64,000 nucleotides of DNA. Origin: Acetomicrobium sp. UBA5826 (GTDB taxonomy: Bacteria > Synergistota > Synergistia > Synergistales > Acetomicrobiaceae). This document shows, in pieces, positions 17,916-25,754 of the stretch. Each line of letters begins with the position of its first letter. Position 1 is the stretch's first letter. The position numbers and the translations under genes are program-made. The stretch lies in assembly GCF_002433005.1 (NCBI RefSeq), contig NZ_DJHF01000017.1:22613-86612 (forward strand), read 5' to 3'. The notes beneath the pieces were generated by a model. The model was given only the letters and a program-made list of their open reading frames with translations, made no database searches and was not told the DNA's origin.

Positions 17916-19505
17916 TTACTTCTTCGAAATTTTAGTAAAGTCGAAGGTGATGCTGTAACCTGCAGCTGCCTCTTCAAATCCTATTAAATTATCCCTTATT
18001 ACCCAGAAATCCAATGGTTGATAGAGCAGAGCAAAGGAGCTTTTCTCGATCCAATATTCCTGAAGTTCCTTGTAAAGTTCCAATCGCCGTTCGTCGTTTA
18101 ATTCCAATCCTGCTTTCTCCGCAAGATCAGCTGCATGATCGTCGTACCACATGGTCCTCCAGGCAAGTTGCTTTACCCTGTAGTTTGCGAAGGGCTTTGC
18201 CAAGGCATCCGGGTCCGGATAATCAATGCCCCATCCTGCCAATATCATTTGATGTCCCTGCTGCCTGAATTTAGCGTACATTTCAGAAGCCGGCATTGTT
18301 GTCACCTTGGCTTTTATCCCCACTTCCGCGAGGTTGGATTGGATAAGCACGGCTTCATCCATTCTGATTTGAGTCGGATTCGTCAAAAGTTCGACTTCAA
18401 AACCTTCAGGGTACCCTGCTTCTTTCAATAATTGCCTTGCCTTTTCTACATCCTTTTTGTACGGGTTCATCTCGATATAACCAAAGTAGCCGATGGGAAT
18501 AAAGTTTTGGTTAAGTACGGCAAACCCCTTGAGCACTGAATCAATTATCGCATCGTAATCAATCGCGTATTTGACGGCTTTGACAACTCTCTCGTCCTTA
18601 AAGGGCCCCCACTGGGCGTTCATGGCAACGTATTCATTGGACTGAGACGGGACTGTTACCAATTTAACGCCCTTTTGGGGCGAATCTCTGAGCTGGGCAG
18701 CCTGTTCCGTCGTAACCCTCCAGGCCACATCGACATCGCCTTTTTGCACAAGGAGAAACTGAGTCGTCGCTTCAGGCACGTCTTTAATATATATTTGTTT
18801 AATAGCAGGTTCACCACCCCAATAGTGCTGATTAGCGCGAAGCAAGATGTGATCATTTCTCTTCCATTCGACTATCTCATAGGGCCCCGCGCCTGCTCCT
18901 GCAGATTTATCCTGGAGGAAGGCCTCTCCAAAGTCGCCGTTTGTTTCGTTTGCCATGACGACTTTCTTGTTTACAATTCCTCCCCAAGAGCCTCCTAAAA
19001 TAGAAAGGATTATATTCGGGGCGAGGGGTTTGGTCTTTAAAACGACAGTCCTATCATCTTCTTTTAGGATCGTTTCATTCATATTTTCCTTTGTTAAACC
19101 AATTTCCTCCAACAACCATGCAGGCGACTTTCCAATGCTAAGAAGCCTTTGAAAGGAAAAGATAACGTCGTCGGCTGTGACGGGATCGCCATTGGAAAAG
19201 CGAGCGTTTTTTCTAAGATGAAATACATATTTCGTGCCGTCTTCCAGGATGTCCCAGCTTTCTGCCAAGGCCGGTACGGGAGTTAAAACTCCATTAACCG
19301 GTTGTATATGGGTTAGCCCCGAATAGCCTGCCTCCGTTATTTGTGCCGCAAAGGTCTCGTAACAAACGGCCGGGTCCAGTGAAATTAATATCTGCGTATC
19401 AGCAGCGATAACTAATGAATCTTTGGGAATCGCTGCAAAAGAAGCAGAGGCAAACAAAAAACAACTCAGAAACGCCAAACACCACACCATAACCCTTTTC
19501 CTCAT
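17916..19505 (-). CDS. Peptide ABC transporter substrate-binding protein, family 5 (system 2)
   Basis: Extracytoplasmic peptide-binding protein of 529 aa. The signal peptide is clear (VMVWCLAFLSCFLFASASFA, likely cleavage after SFA). The SBP_bac_5 core contains ESWDILEDGTKYVFHLRKNA and FSNGDPVTADDVIFSFQR, close in pattern to the system 1 protein, so the two are paralogues. GAGGAGGT precedes ATG 19505. It is the first gene of its operon and has a good promoter upstream (19540-19569). Confidence 0.93.
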   Translation of the reverse strand: MRKRVMVWCLAFLSCFLFASASFAAIPKDSLVIAADTQILISLDPAVCYETFAAQITEAGYSGLTHIQPVNGVLTPVPALAESWDILEDGTKYVFHLRKNARFSNGDPVTADDVIFSFQRLLSIGKSPAWLLEEIGLTKENMNETILKEDDRTVVLKTKPLAPNIILSILGGSWGGIVNKKVVMANETNGDFGEAFLQDKSAGAGAGPYEIVEWKRNDHILLRANQHYWGGEPAIKQIYIKDVPEATTQFLLVQKGDVDVAWRVTTEQAAQLRDSPQKGVKLVTVPSQSNEYVAMNAQWGPFKDERVVKAVKYAIDYDAIIDSVLKGFAVLNQNFIPIGYFGYIEMNPYKKDVEKARQLLKEAGYPEGFEVELLTNPTQIRMDEAVLIQSNLAEVGIKAKVTTMPASEMYAKFRQQGHQMILAGWGIDYPDPDALAKPFANYRVKQLAWRTMWYDDHAADLAEKAGLELNDERRLELYKELQEYWIEKSSFALLYQPLDFWVIRDNLIGFEEAAAGYSITFDFTKISKK

Positions 19506-19539
19506 TCACTTATACCTCCTCAACTGATAGGGTATCGTT

Positions 19540-19569
19540 ATTTTACCAAGACATTATAATCGGTGTCAA
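19540..19569 (-). promoter_or_regulatory. Probable sigma-70-type promoter of peptide transport operon 2
   Basis: On the minus strand TTGACA (19564-19569) and TAAAAT (19540-19545) are separated by 18 bases, 35 bp before the start codon of the binding-protein gene. The -35 matches consensus exactly. A GTGT/ACAC inverted repeat overlaps the -35. Confidence 0.55.
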
Positions 19570-19593
19570 AAACACTAAATTTCCAGAAAGATA

Positions 19594-19643
19594 GGGACGG
19601 CTTCTCTGGTTTCGCGCAGTTTCATTCAAAAGAAAACCGTCCC
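19594..19643. repeat. REP-like imperfect palindrome (GGGACGG ... CCGTCCC)
   Basis: GGGACGGCTT (19594-19603) faces AAACCGTCCC (19634-19643) around a 30-base centre. Short palindromes with GGGACGG/CCGTCCC ends are common scattered repeats in many anaerobes, often linked to REP-associated transposases. Only one copy occurs in this window and there is no transposase beside it, so mobility is not shown. Confidence 0.4.
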
Positions 19644-19690
19644 CGAAATATAAGATGCCTATAAATAAAATAAGGAATTATTGTTATAAC

Positions 19691-20035
19691 CTAATTCAAT
19701 TCCAGATATTTTTTGGCCAGCAGCACGTATGTCGCCACGCCTTGCCACAAGACATCTTCATCCACGTCAAATTTGGGGTGATGGTGAGGATATATTATAC
19801 TTTTCTCTTCGTTTCTGATGCCAAGTTGAACAAATACGCCGGGAATTTTTTGCGAATAGAAGGCAAAATCCTCGCCACCCATAGTCATTTCGGCTTCTTC
19901 CATTGGTCCAAGCACACATAAAGCTCCTATGCCAACATCTACAAGGCCTAAGTCGTTTACGGTTTTGTCATCACCAAGGTCTCTAGACAGGTATTGTACA
20001 AAATTGAAGATAAAAAAGTTGAAATTACTTGACAC
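19691..20035 (-). pseudogene. C-terminal remnant of an M20-family amidohydrolase
   Basis: The last 65 or so residues match the end of M20D amidohydrolases (N-acyl-amino-acid or hippurate hydrolase type): TMGGEDFAFYSQKIPG with the metal-site Glu-Asp, LGIRNEE, the HHHPKFDVDE segment with the final metal His, and the closing helix VATYVLLAKKYLE. The normal protein is about 390 aa. The residues before MGGEDF soon lose family character and no catalytic N-terminal half is found upstream. The open frame reaches 20035, where it runs into the lysW promoter. It is most likely a gene remnant left by deletion. Confidence 0.7.
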
Positions 20036-20060
20036 GTTTGAAACTCAAGTTTATAATTTC
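20022..20060 (+). promoter_or_regulatory. Promoter of the lysW operon with overlapping inverted repeat
   Basis: TTGACA (20030-20035) and TATAAT (20052-20057), both exact consensus hexamers, are 16 bases apart and stand 36 bp before the lysW start. An inverted repeat overlaps both: GAAATT (20022-20027) and ACTTGA (20028-20033) against TCAAGT (20045-20050) and AATTTC (20055-20060). That position suits a repressor responding to the end product. The repressor is not in this window. Confidence 0.7.
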
Positions 20061-20093
20061 AAAATTATTAAATTCTGGTTTGGAGGGATCGTC

Positions 20094-20267
20094 ATGTCTA
20101 AATTTGTAAATTGCGTAGTGTGTGAAGGAAAGGTGGAAGTATCCGATGAACTTTTAGAAGGGGAAATTATTACCTGTCCCGACTGCGGGTCTGAACTGGA
20201 AGTGATTTCTTTGGATCCCTTAACGGTGGCAGAAGCACCCGAAGTGCAGGAGGATTGGGGAGAATAA
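20094..20267 (+). CDS. lysW: LysW amino-group carrier protein
   Basis: Small acidic carrier protein of 57 aa. Its C-terminal glutamate is joined to the amino group of alpha-aminoadipate or glutamate, which protects it during the following steps. Two CxxC pairs (CVVC at residues 7-10 and CPDC near 28-31) form the zinc site, and the chain ends in the diagnostic EDWGE. ATG 20094 follows GGAGGGATC. Its stop overlaps the start of lysX by one base. First gene of the cluster, which runs to lysK. Confidence 0.96.
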   Translation: MSKFVNCVVCEGKVEVSDELLEGEIITCPDCGSELEVISLDPLTVAEAPEVQEDWGE

Positions 20268-21124
20268 TGGCCAGGGTCTTCATGTTCTATTCCCGTCTCA
20301 GGGCTGAGGAGAAAATGATAATTGAGGCAGCAAAGGCAAGAGAAATTCCATTAGAATCGATTGTCGTCTCCGACTTGGCCTGGCCCAACGATATCTGTCA
20401 AAGGAAAGATGTGGCCCTATGTCGCTGTATTGGACACAGGCAAAATCTTGCGTTGGCGTTAACGTTAGAGGCAAAGGGCGTAATCACGATAAACCATTCC
20501 GACGTCATGAATACATGTTCGGACAAAATCGCCACTTCTTCGAAGCTCTCCATAGCAGGCATTCCCCAACCCGATTATGCTGTGGCCTTTTCGCTGGAGG
20601 GTACACTAAAATGCGTTGAAAAAATGGGATATCCCGTAGTCTTGAAACCCCCTGTCGGCAGTTGGGGAAGGCTTTTGGCAAAAGTCAACGACAAGGATGC
20701 GCTGGAAGCAGTAGTCGAACATAAGCTGCACTTGGGTTCGCAGCACAGCGCAATTTACATTCAAAAATATGTCGACAAAAATGGATTCGACATAAGGGCC
20801 ACCATAATAGGAGATTGTCCCGTATCAGCCATAAGAAGATGCAGCAATCATTGGATTACGAACACAGCAAGGGGCGGCGAGGCACAAAGCTACCCTTTGA
20901 CCGATGACCTTAAGAAATTGCTTGTTGATGTTCAAAGGGCTATCGGTGGAAAATTACTAGCCGTCGATGTGTTTGAGACCTATAACGGCTATCTCGTGAA
21001 CGAAGTCAACGGCCAGCCGGAGTTTAGAAGCTCTCACGAAAGGGTAACAGGCGTTGATGTTGCCGGAAAGATAGTCGAGATGGCTTGGACATTGGCTCAA
21101 AAGAGTGATGAAAATGACTTTTAA
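20267..21124 (+). CDS. lysX: LysW-dependent amino acid ligase, LysX/ArgX family
   Basis: ATP-grasp ligase of 285 aa (MARVFMFYSRL start) that attaches alpha-aminoadipate (LysX) or glutamate (ArgX) to the C-terminal Glu of LysW. ATP-grasp features: MGYPVVLKPPVGSWGR near residue 125, IYIQKYVDKNGFDIRATIIG near 165, and the Mg-binding NEVNGQPEFR near the C-terminus. The ATG overlaps the lysW stop (TAATG). Which amino acid is used cannot be fixed from sequence by eye, so lysX is a family-level name; see the cluster finding. Confidence 0.9.
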   Translation: MARVFMFYSRLRAEEKMIIEAAKAREIPLESIVVSDLAWPNDICQRKDVALCRCIGHRQNLALALTLEAKGVITINHSDVMNTCSDKIATSSKLSIAGIPQPDYAVAFSLEGTLKCVEKMGYPVVLKPPVGSWGRLLAKVNDKDALEAVVEHKLHLGSQHSAIYIQKYVDKNGFDIRATIIGDCPVSAIRRCSNHWITNTARGGEAQSYPLTDDLKKLLVDVQRAIGGKLLAVDVFETYNGYLVNEVNGQPEFRSSHERVTGVDVAGKIVEMAWTLAQKSDENDF

Positions 21125-22157
21125 GGCAGCGGTATGGGGGGCAAGCGGAATGGCAGGCGGGGAGGTTCTGCGAATATTGGCCCGACATCCCGATATAAAA
21201 GTGGAATGTGCCGTCTCAAAGAACAAAAATGGACAATTCATATGGCAGACACACCCTCATTTAAGGGATGAATATGGCGATTTAACATTTTGCGACCATG
21301 ATGAGGCATTTTTAAAAGATACAGATATCGCATTTTTAGCAGTCCCTCACGGCACAGCCGTGCCCGTCATCGAAAAATACTTGGAAAAAGGCACGAAGGT
21401 AGTAGATCTGTCTGCTGACGTTAGGCTTTCTTCTGCTAAAGATTATGAAAAATGGTACGGGTCGCCTCATCCAAACCCGGATTTATTGATCCGTTCAGTG
21501 TACGGTTTGCCCGAGCTCCATGGAAAGGAAATCGAGGGGTCAAATTTAGTGAGCGGAGTAGGTTGTAACGCAGCCTGCTGTATATTGGGGCTTTTCCCCC
21601 TCGCAAGAGAGGGCTTGATAGAGGAAGTCCGAATCGAAGTGAGGGTTGGATCATCGGAAGCCGGTGCAATACCGACCGTCGGAACCCATCACCCCTACAG
21701 AAGCAGGACGTTAAGAGTGTATGAACCTTTTAGGCATCGCCACTTGGCTGAAATCTTGCAGGAACTTTCCCTTGAGGAAAATGCGGTAACGATGACGATG
21801 ACAGCCGTGGAAATCGTCCGGGGTGCACAAATGTTGGCTCATATTCGATTGTCGAAAAAAGTGAGAGAGGGAGAAATATGGAGGCTCTACAAGAATGCTT
21901 ATAAGGACAAGCCCTTTTTGCAGCTTTGCCCGGCCAAACCCGCTCATCTCAGGTTTCCCGAACCAAAGATGGTGACGGGTAGCAATCAGGCAATGACCGG
22001 TTTTACCCTCCACGAGGACGGGCGCAGGATGTTGGTAGTTACGGCCATAGACAACCTGATGAAAGGGGCAGCAGGAACGGCTGTCCAGGCATCCAACCTG
22101 ATGCTGGGGTTAAACGAAACCGAAGGACTTACCATGATGCCCGTTTACCCCGTGTAA
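21108..22157 (+). CDS. lysY: LysW-linked aminoadipyl/glutamyl phosphate reductase, LysY/ArgC family
   Basis: NADPH-dependent reductase of about 349 aa that converts the LysW-bound acyl phosphate to the semialdehyde. The N-terminal Rossmann motif is WGASGMAGGEVLRIL, the active-site Cys is in GVGCNAACC near residue 152, and the active-site His region is VGTHHPYRSRTL. The start overlaps the end of lysX; ATG 21108 and 21114 are both possible. Third gene of the operon. Confidence 0.92.
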   Translation: MKMTFKAAVWGASGMAGGEVLRILARHPDIKVECAVSKNKNGQFIWQTHPHLRDEYGDLTFCDHDEAFLKDTDIAFLAVPHGTAVPVIEKYLEKGTKVVDLSADVRLSSAKDYEKWYGSPHPNPDLLIRSVYGLPELHGKEIEGSNLVSGVGCNAACCILGLFPLAREGLIEEVRIEVRVGSSEAGAIPTVGTHHPYRSRTLRVYEPFRHRHLAEILQELSLEENAVTMTMTAVEIVRGAQMLAHIRLSKKVREGEIWRLYKNAYKDKPFLQLCPAKPAHLRFPEPKMVTGSNQAMTGFTLHEDGRRMLVVTAIDNLMKGAAGTAVQASNLMLGLNETEGLTMMPVYPV

Positions 22158-22188
22158 GCAACATGACTCACTGAAAGGAGAAAGGACA

Positions 22189-23046
22189 GTGAAGTATCAA
22201 AACCTTAGTTCCATTAAAAGGGGAGTAGTAAAGATAGGGGGAGCAAGCGGCAATAACCTTGAATATCTCGTCAAGGAACTTTCTGAAAGAGTAAAAAGGG
22301 GAGAAGAGTGGCTTCTTGTTCATGGCGGAAGTTCTTATATGGATAATCTGTCGAGGGCTTTAAACATGACCCCAAAATACGTCGTAAGCCCTAGTGGTTT
22401 TAGAAGCCGCTTCATAAATTCGACCGATCTGGAATTGTTTCGAGCTGCATGCTCTGTATTTTCCGTACAACTTGTTAGCTCCTTCGGTCAACAGGGGGTT
22501 AATGCCGTCCCGCTTTATCCGCCAGACAACATATCCGCCGTTGCTAAAAGAAAGGATGTCCTACGGGTTACAGAAAATGGCAAAGTGCGTTTAATCAGAG
22601 GCAATTGCAGCGGATTTATTACGTCCTTTCGAAACGATAGTATCTTTGCATTGTGGGATTTAGGTGCACTTCCCGTCTTGCCTCCTCTGGCTTATGACGA
22701 GAAAGGTAACGGTGTCTTGAACGTCGATGGGGATCGCATGGCTGCTGCAGCAGCTGTTTCTCTTAAAGCAGAAGTATTGGTCATATTAAGCAACATTCCG
22801 GGATTGCTTCAAGATCCAAACGATACTTCCACGTTGATTAAAATGTCGGCGCTCGAAGACTGGACCGAACTGGAAGGCTATTCTCGGGGAAACATGAAGC
22901 GCAAACTGCAAGCGGCAAAAGAAGCGCTCGAAGGCGGAGTCAATTCGGTTTTTATAGGAGACAGCAGGCAACAAAATCCGATAAAGACGATATTCTCTGG
23001 AGGAGGGACGCACTTATGTCGGAGCTTTACGGAAGCCGCGGTATAA
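22189..23046 (+). CDS. lysZ: LysW-linked aminoadipate/glutamate kinase, LysZ family
   Basis: Amino-acid kinase of 285 aa that phosphorylates the side-chain carboxylate of the LysW-bound substrate. Typical of the N-acetylglutamate kinase fold: KIGGASGN at the start, LVHGGSSYMD near residue 45, and NVDGDRMAAAAAVSL near 182. The start is GTG 22189 after AAAGGAGAAAGG. It overlaps the next gene by 31 bp. Confidence 0.92.
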   Translation: MKYQNLSSIKRGVVKIGGASGNNLEYLVKELSERVKRGEEWLLVHGGSSYMDNLSRALNMTPKYVVSPSGFRSRFINSTDLELFRAACSVFSVQLVSSFGQQGVNAVPLYPPDNISAVAKRKDVLRVTENGKVRLIRGNCSGFITSFRNDSIFALWDLGALPVLPPLAYDEKGNGVLNVDGDRMAAAAAVSLKAEVLVILSNIPGLLQDPNDTSTLIKMSALEDWTELEGYSRGNMKRKLQAAKEALEGGVNSVFIGDSRQQNPIKTIFSGGGTHLCRSFTEAAV

Positions 23047-24152
23047 CTTTAACATACGGGAATGGTGCAATAATCAAAGATAACGAAGGAAAAGAATATA
23101 TAGATTTTTATTGCGGCAGTGGAGCTGCGCTCTTCGGACATTGCCATCCCTACCTTGTTAAAACATTAAAAGAAGCATCGGAAATGCCGTGGACGGTAGG
23201 GATAGGCATGGGATCGGAAAAGAGAAATAAGTTCATGGAATCCTTAAAACAGATATTTCCGGACAGAGAATGCTTCTTCTGCAACAGCGGATCTGAAGCA
23301 GTGGAGGCTGCACTTAAACTTGTCACCTTTTTAAACACGAATAGAAAAAAAATCCTTGCCCTGCGCCGAAGCTTTCACGGACGCACGCTTGGGGCTTTGT
23401 CTTTAACCTTTAACCCTCTTTACAGAAACCCTTGGACACACGTTCTTTTGCCCATAACCCATTTAGAACCAGAGGAACTGCCGTCAACGATAGATGAAGA
23501 TACCGTTGCGGTATTTGTAGAGCCCGTCAGGGGGGAAGGCGGAGTCTATCCCCTCAAGAAGGATATTGGGAAGAAGATAACTGAGGCGTGCAAATTGCAC
23601 GGAGCTTTGCTCGTCAGCGATGAGGTTCAATGCGGTTGGGGAAGGTGCGGCGATTATTCAGTAAGCGAACAGTGTGGTCTTGATCCTGACATAATATGTC
23701 TCGCAAAGGGTGTGTCCGGAGGTTTTCCCGTAGGGATGATGCTGTGGAAGGAAAAGTTAGGCGGCTTTCCTACCTCGGGGCACAGTTCAACATATGGAGG
23801 CAATCCTCTTGCCATGGCTTTGGGGCTAGCTACTATATCATTATTGCAAGGTGAAGGCTATATGCAAAAGGCGGTGGAATTAGGTAGCTACTTCAGAGGT
23901 CTATTACAAAAAATTGACTCGCCGCTTATACGTGAGGTGCGAGGAAGGGGGTTGTTGAACGGAGTGGAGCTTTCCATAAAATCCATACCCTTAGTCAAAG
24001 CACTTCAGGATAGGGGTGTACTCGCCCTTCCGGCCGGACCTTTTGTGGTGAGATTTTTGTCACCCCTGACGTCTACGACAGAGCATTTTGAAAAAACAGC
24101 TGACATCTTTAAAGCTGTATTGAAAGAGAAGGAAAAGGGAGATGTCTGCTGA
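23016..24152 (+). CDS. lysJ: LysW-linked lysine/ornithine aminotransferase, LysJ family
   Basis: Class III PLP aminotransferase of 378 aa that turns the LysW-bound semialdehyde into LysW-lysine or LysW-ornithine. Features: CNSGSEAVEAALKL near residue 90, the PLP-contacting Asp in LLVSDEVQCGWGR near 205, and the Schiff-base Lys in CLAKGVSGGFPVG near 230. GGAGGAGGG precedes ATG 23016, inside the end of lysZ. Confidence 0.93.
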   Translation: MSELYGSRGITLTYGNGAIIKDNEGKEYIDFYCGSGAALFGHCHPYLVKTLKEASEMPWTVGIGMGSEKRNKFMESLKQIFPDRECFFCNSGSEAVEAALKLVTFLNTNRKKILALRRSFHGRTLGALSLTFNPLYRNPWTHVLLPITHLEPEELPSTIDEDTVAVFVEPVRGEGGVYPLKKDIGKKITEACKLHGALLVSDEVQCGWGRCGDYSVSEQCGLDPDIICLAKGVSGGFPVGMMLWKEKLGGFPTSGHSSTYGGNPLAMALGLATISLLQGEGYMQKAVELGSYFRGLLQKIDSPLIREVRGRGLLNGVELSIKSIPLVKALQDRGVLALPAGPFVVRFLSPLTSTTEHFEKTADIFKAVLKEKEKGDVC

Positions 24153-25200
24153 AAGAAATTTGCTCTTCGATCTGGTTTCAATAGCCAGCGCAAGTTACAA
24201 CGAAGCCGAGGCGTGTGATTATCTCAATGCCCGCCTCCCTTCTTTGGGGTGGGACAGGTCCTACATAGACGATGTGGGCAATGTCGTGGCCACGAAAGGG
24301 GAGGGCGATAACGAAATAATCCTTCTCGGTCACATTGATACAGTTGAGGGCGGACCAAAGCCCAAAGTAGAAGACGACACCCTATGGGGGAGGGGTGCTG
24401 TCGATGCAAAGGGGCCCCTTTGTGCGATGGCTTTAGCCGGCGGCAAGGTAAAACTTGCACGAAACTGCAAATTGACCCTCATTGCCGCCGTCGGAGAGGA
24501 ATCTGACTCACGGGGCATCCTTTACAGACTGTCGCTCCATAAGCCTAAAGCCTGCATCGTGGGAGAGCCGTCGAACACTCGGGGAATAACCATAGGCTAT
24601 CGCGGTTGTATTAGGGTAATCCTCAAGGCAGAGGACGGCGGAGGCCACAGAAGCGCCGACGCAGGTCCCCTTACCAGCGTTACCCTGGCAGCTTCGGAGA
24701 TATTAAATCGATTGCGCTCAAATGACCAATCGGGCAAATCCATTGCATATGATCCATCAGGGGCTGTCGTTTATATGTGGGGAAGGGAAGAGGGGCAAAG
24801 AAGTGCAAAGGTGGAGCTCGATATACGCATTCCCATCGGAGGCGCCCTAGAAGAATACCGCTTCTTGGTCGAGAAGATATGCGAAAAATATGAGGTAGAA
24901 CATGACGTCATCCTTGCTATACCCTCTCACGTGACGGACAAAAACAACATAGTCGCAAAAGCCTTTCGCACAGCCCTGAGACGACAAAAACTGGAACCCC
25001 GCGTTGTCGTCAAAAGCGGAACGGCTGATTTCAATCATGCAGCTGCTTGGGATTGCCCTATGATCGCATACGGACCCGGCGACAGCACCCTAGATCACAC
25101 TATGACCGAACATATCGTCTTAAGTGAATATTTAAAATCTATCGACGTTCTCGAAACTGCGATAGCATTGATCTCTTCTTATGTGTCAAGTGGGGTATGA
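24142..25200 (+). CDS. lysK: LysW-lysine/LysW-ornithine hydrolase, LysK family (M20)
   Basis: M20 metallopeptidase of 352 aa that releases the finished amino acid from LysW. Metal-site motifs: LLGHIDTVEGG (His-Asp) near residue 55, GRGAVDAKGP near 82, the Glu pair in VGEESDSRG near 116, and VGEPSN near 138. The C-terminal His is in DHTMTEHI. It overlaps lysJ by 11 bp and is the last biosynthetic gene of the cluster. Confidence 0.92.
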   Translation: MSAERNLLFDLVSIASASYNEAEACDYLNARLPSLGWDRSYIDDVGNVVATKGEGDNEIILLGHIDTVEGGPKPKVEDDTLWGRGAVDAKGPLCAMALAGGKVKLARNCKLTLIAAVGEESDSRGILYRLSLHKPKACIVGEPSNTRGITIGYRGCIRVILKAEDGGGHRSADAGPLTSVTLAASEILNRLRSNDQSGKSIAYDPSGAVVYMWGREEGQRSAKVELDIRIPIGGALEEYRFLVEKICEKYEVEHDVILAIPSHVTDKNNIVAKAFRTALRRQKLEPRVVVKSGTADFNHAAAWDCPMIAYGPGDSTLDHTMTEHIVLSEYLKSIDVLETAIALISSYVSSGV

Positions 25201-25238
25201 TTTTTGTGATAAAATAACAGAGAAGCGAGGTGATAACC

Positions 25239-25667
25239 ATGTTTGACAACAACATTGAAGTCTTCGTAAAAGGCATAGCTGTGGACGAGGACAATAACCA
25301 TATTGTCATGCTCAGTGACAAGGAGGAAACTAAAGTCCTGCCTATCGTCATCGGACCCGTTGAAGCTATGGCCATTTTAATGAACTTGCAGGGCGTAACG
25401 CCCAGTCGCCCACTTACTCACAACCTCTTAAGAAACCTATTGGACCTTTTGGGCGCGGAGGTGGAGCAAGTCATAATCAACAACATTAAAGACAATGTCT
25501 ATTATGCTAACCTTTATCTTAGGCACAAAAGCTACACATATGAAGTTGATTCTCGCCCCAGCGATGCAATCGCCCTTGCCGTCGCCTATAACGCACCAAT
25601 ATACATGGACATAAAGCTGACGGAGTTTACCGTAAATTCTTCTGATTTAAACGTCGGACACAATTAA
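25239..25667 (+). CDS. Bifunctional nuclease family protein (DUF151)
   Basis: Protein of 142 aa of the BFN/DUF151 family, named from a plant DNase/RNase and widespread in bacteria, where its role is unsettled. The family core is seen in VLPIVIGPVEAMAI near residue 40 and DSRPSDAIALAVAYNAPIYM near 105. I chose ATG 25239 because GAGGTG lies eight bases before it; a GTG at 25230 would overlap that site. It follows lysK by 38 bp on the same strand but has no obvious link to the pathway. Confidence 0.85.
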   Translation: MFDNNIEVFVKGIAVDEDNNHIVMLSDKEETKVLPIVIGPVEAMAILMNLQGVTPSRPLTHNLLRNLLDLLGAEVEQVIINNIKDNVYYANLYLRHKSYTYEVDSRPSDAIALAVAYNAPIYMDIKLTEFTVNSSDLNVGHN

Positions 25668-25754
25668 CCGACTTAACACACGCCAAACATTAAGACAAAA
25701 GATAAGCTTAGCAACATTATAGAAAGTTAATTCAGTTAATTTTTTACATAATGT

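Noticed and set aside
25668..25754. Repeated GTTAATTCAGTTAATTTTTT considered as a terminator between the convergent BFN and helicase genes
   Set aside because: The repeat is direct, not inverted, so it gives no good stem; terminator not supported.
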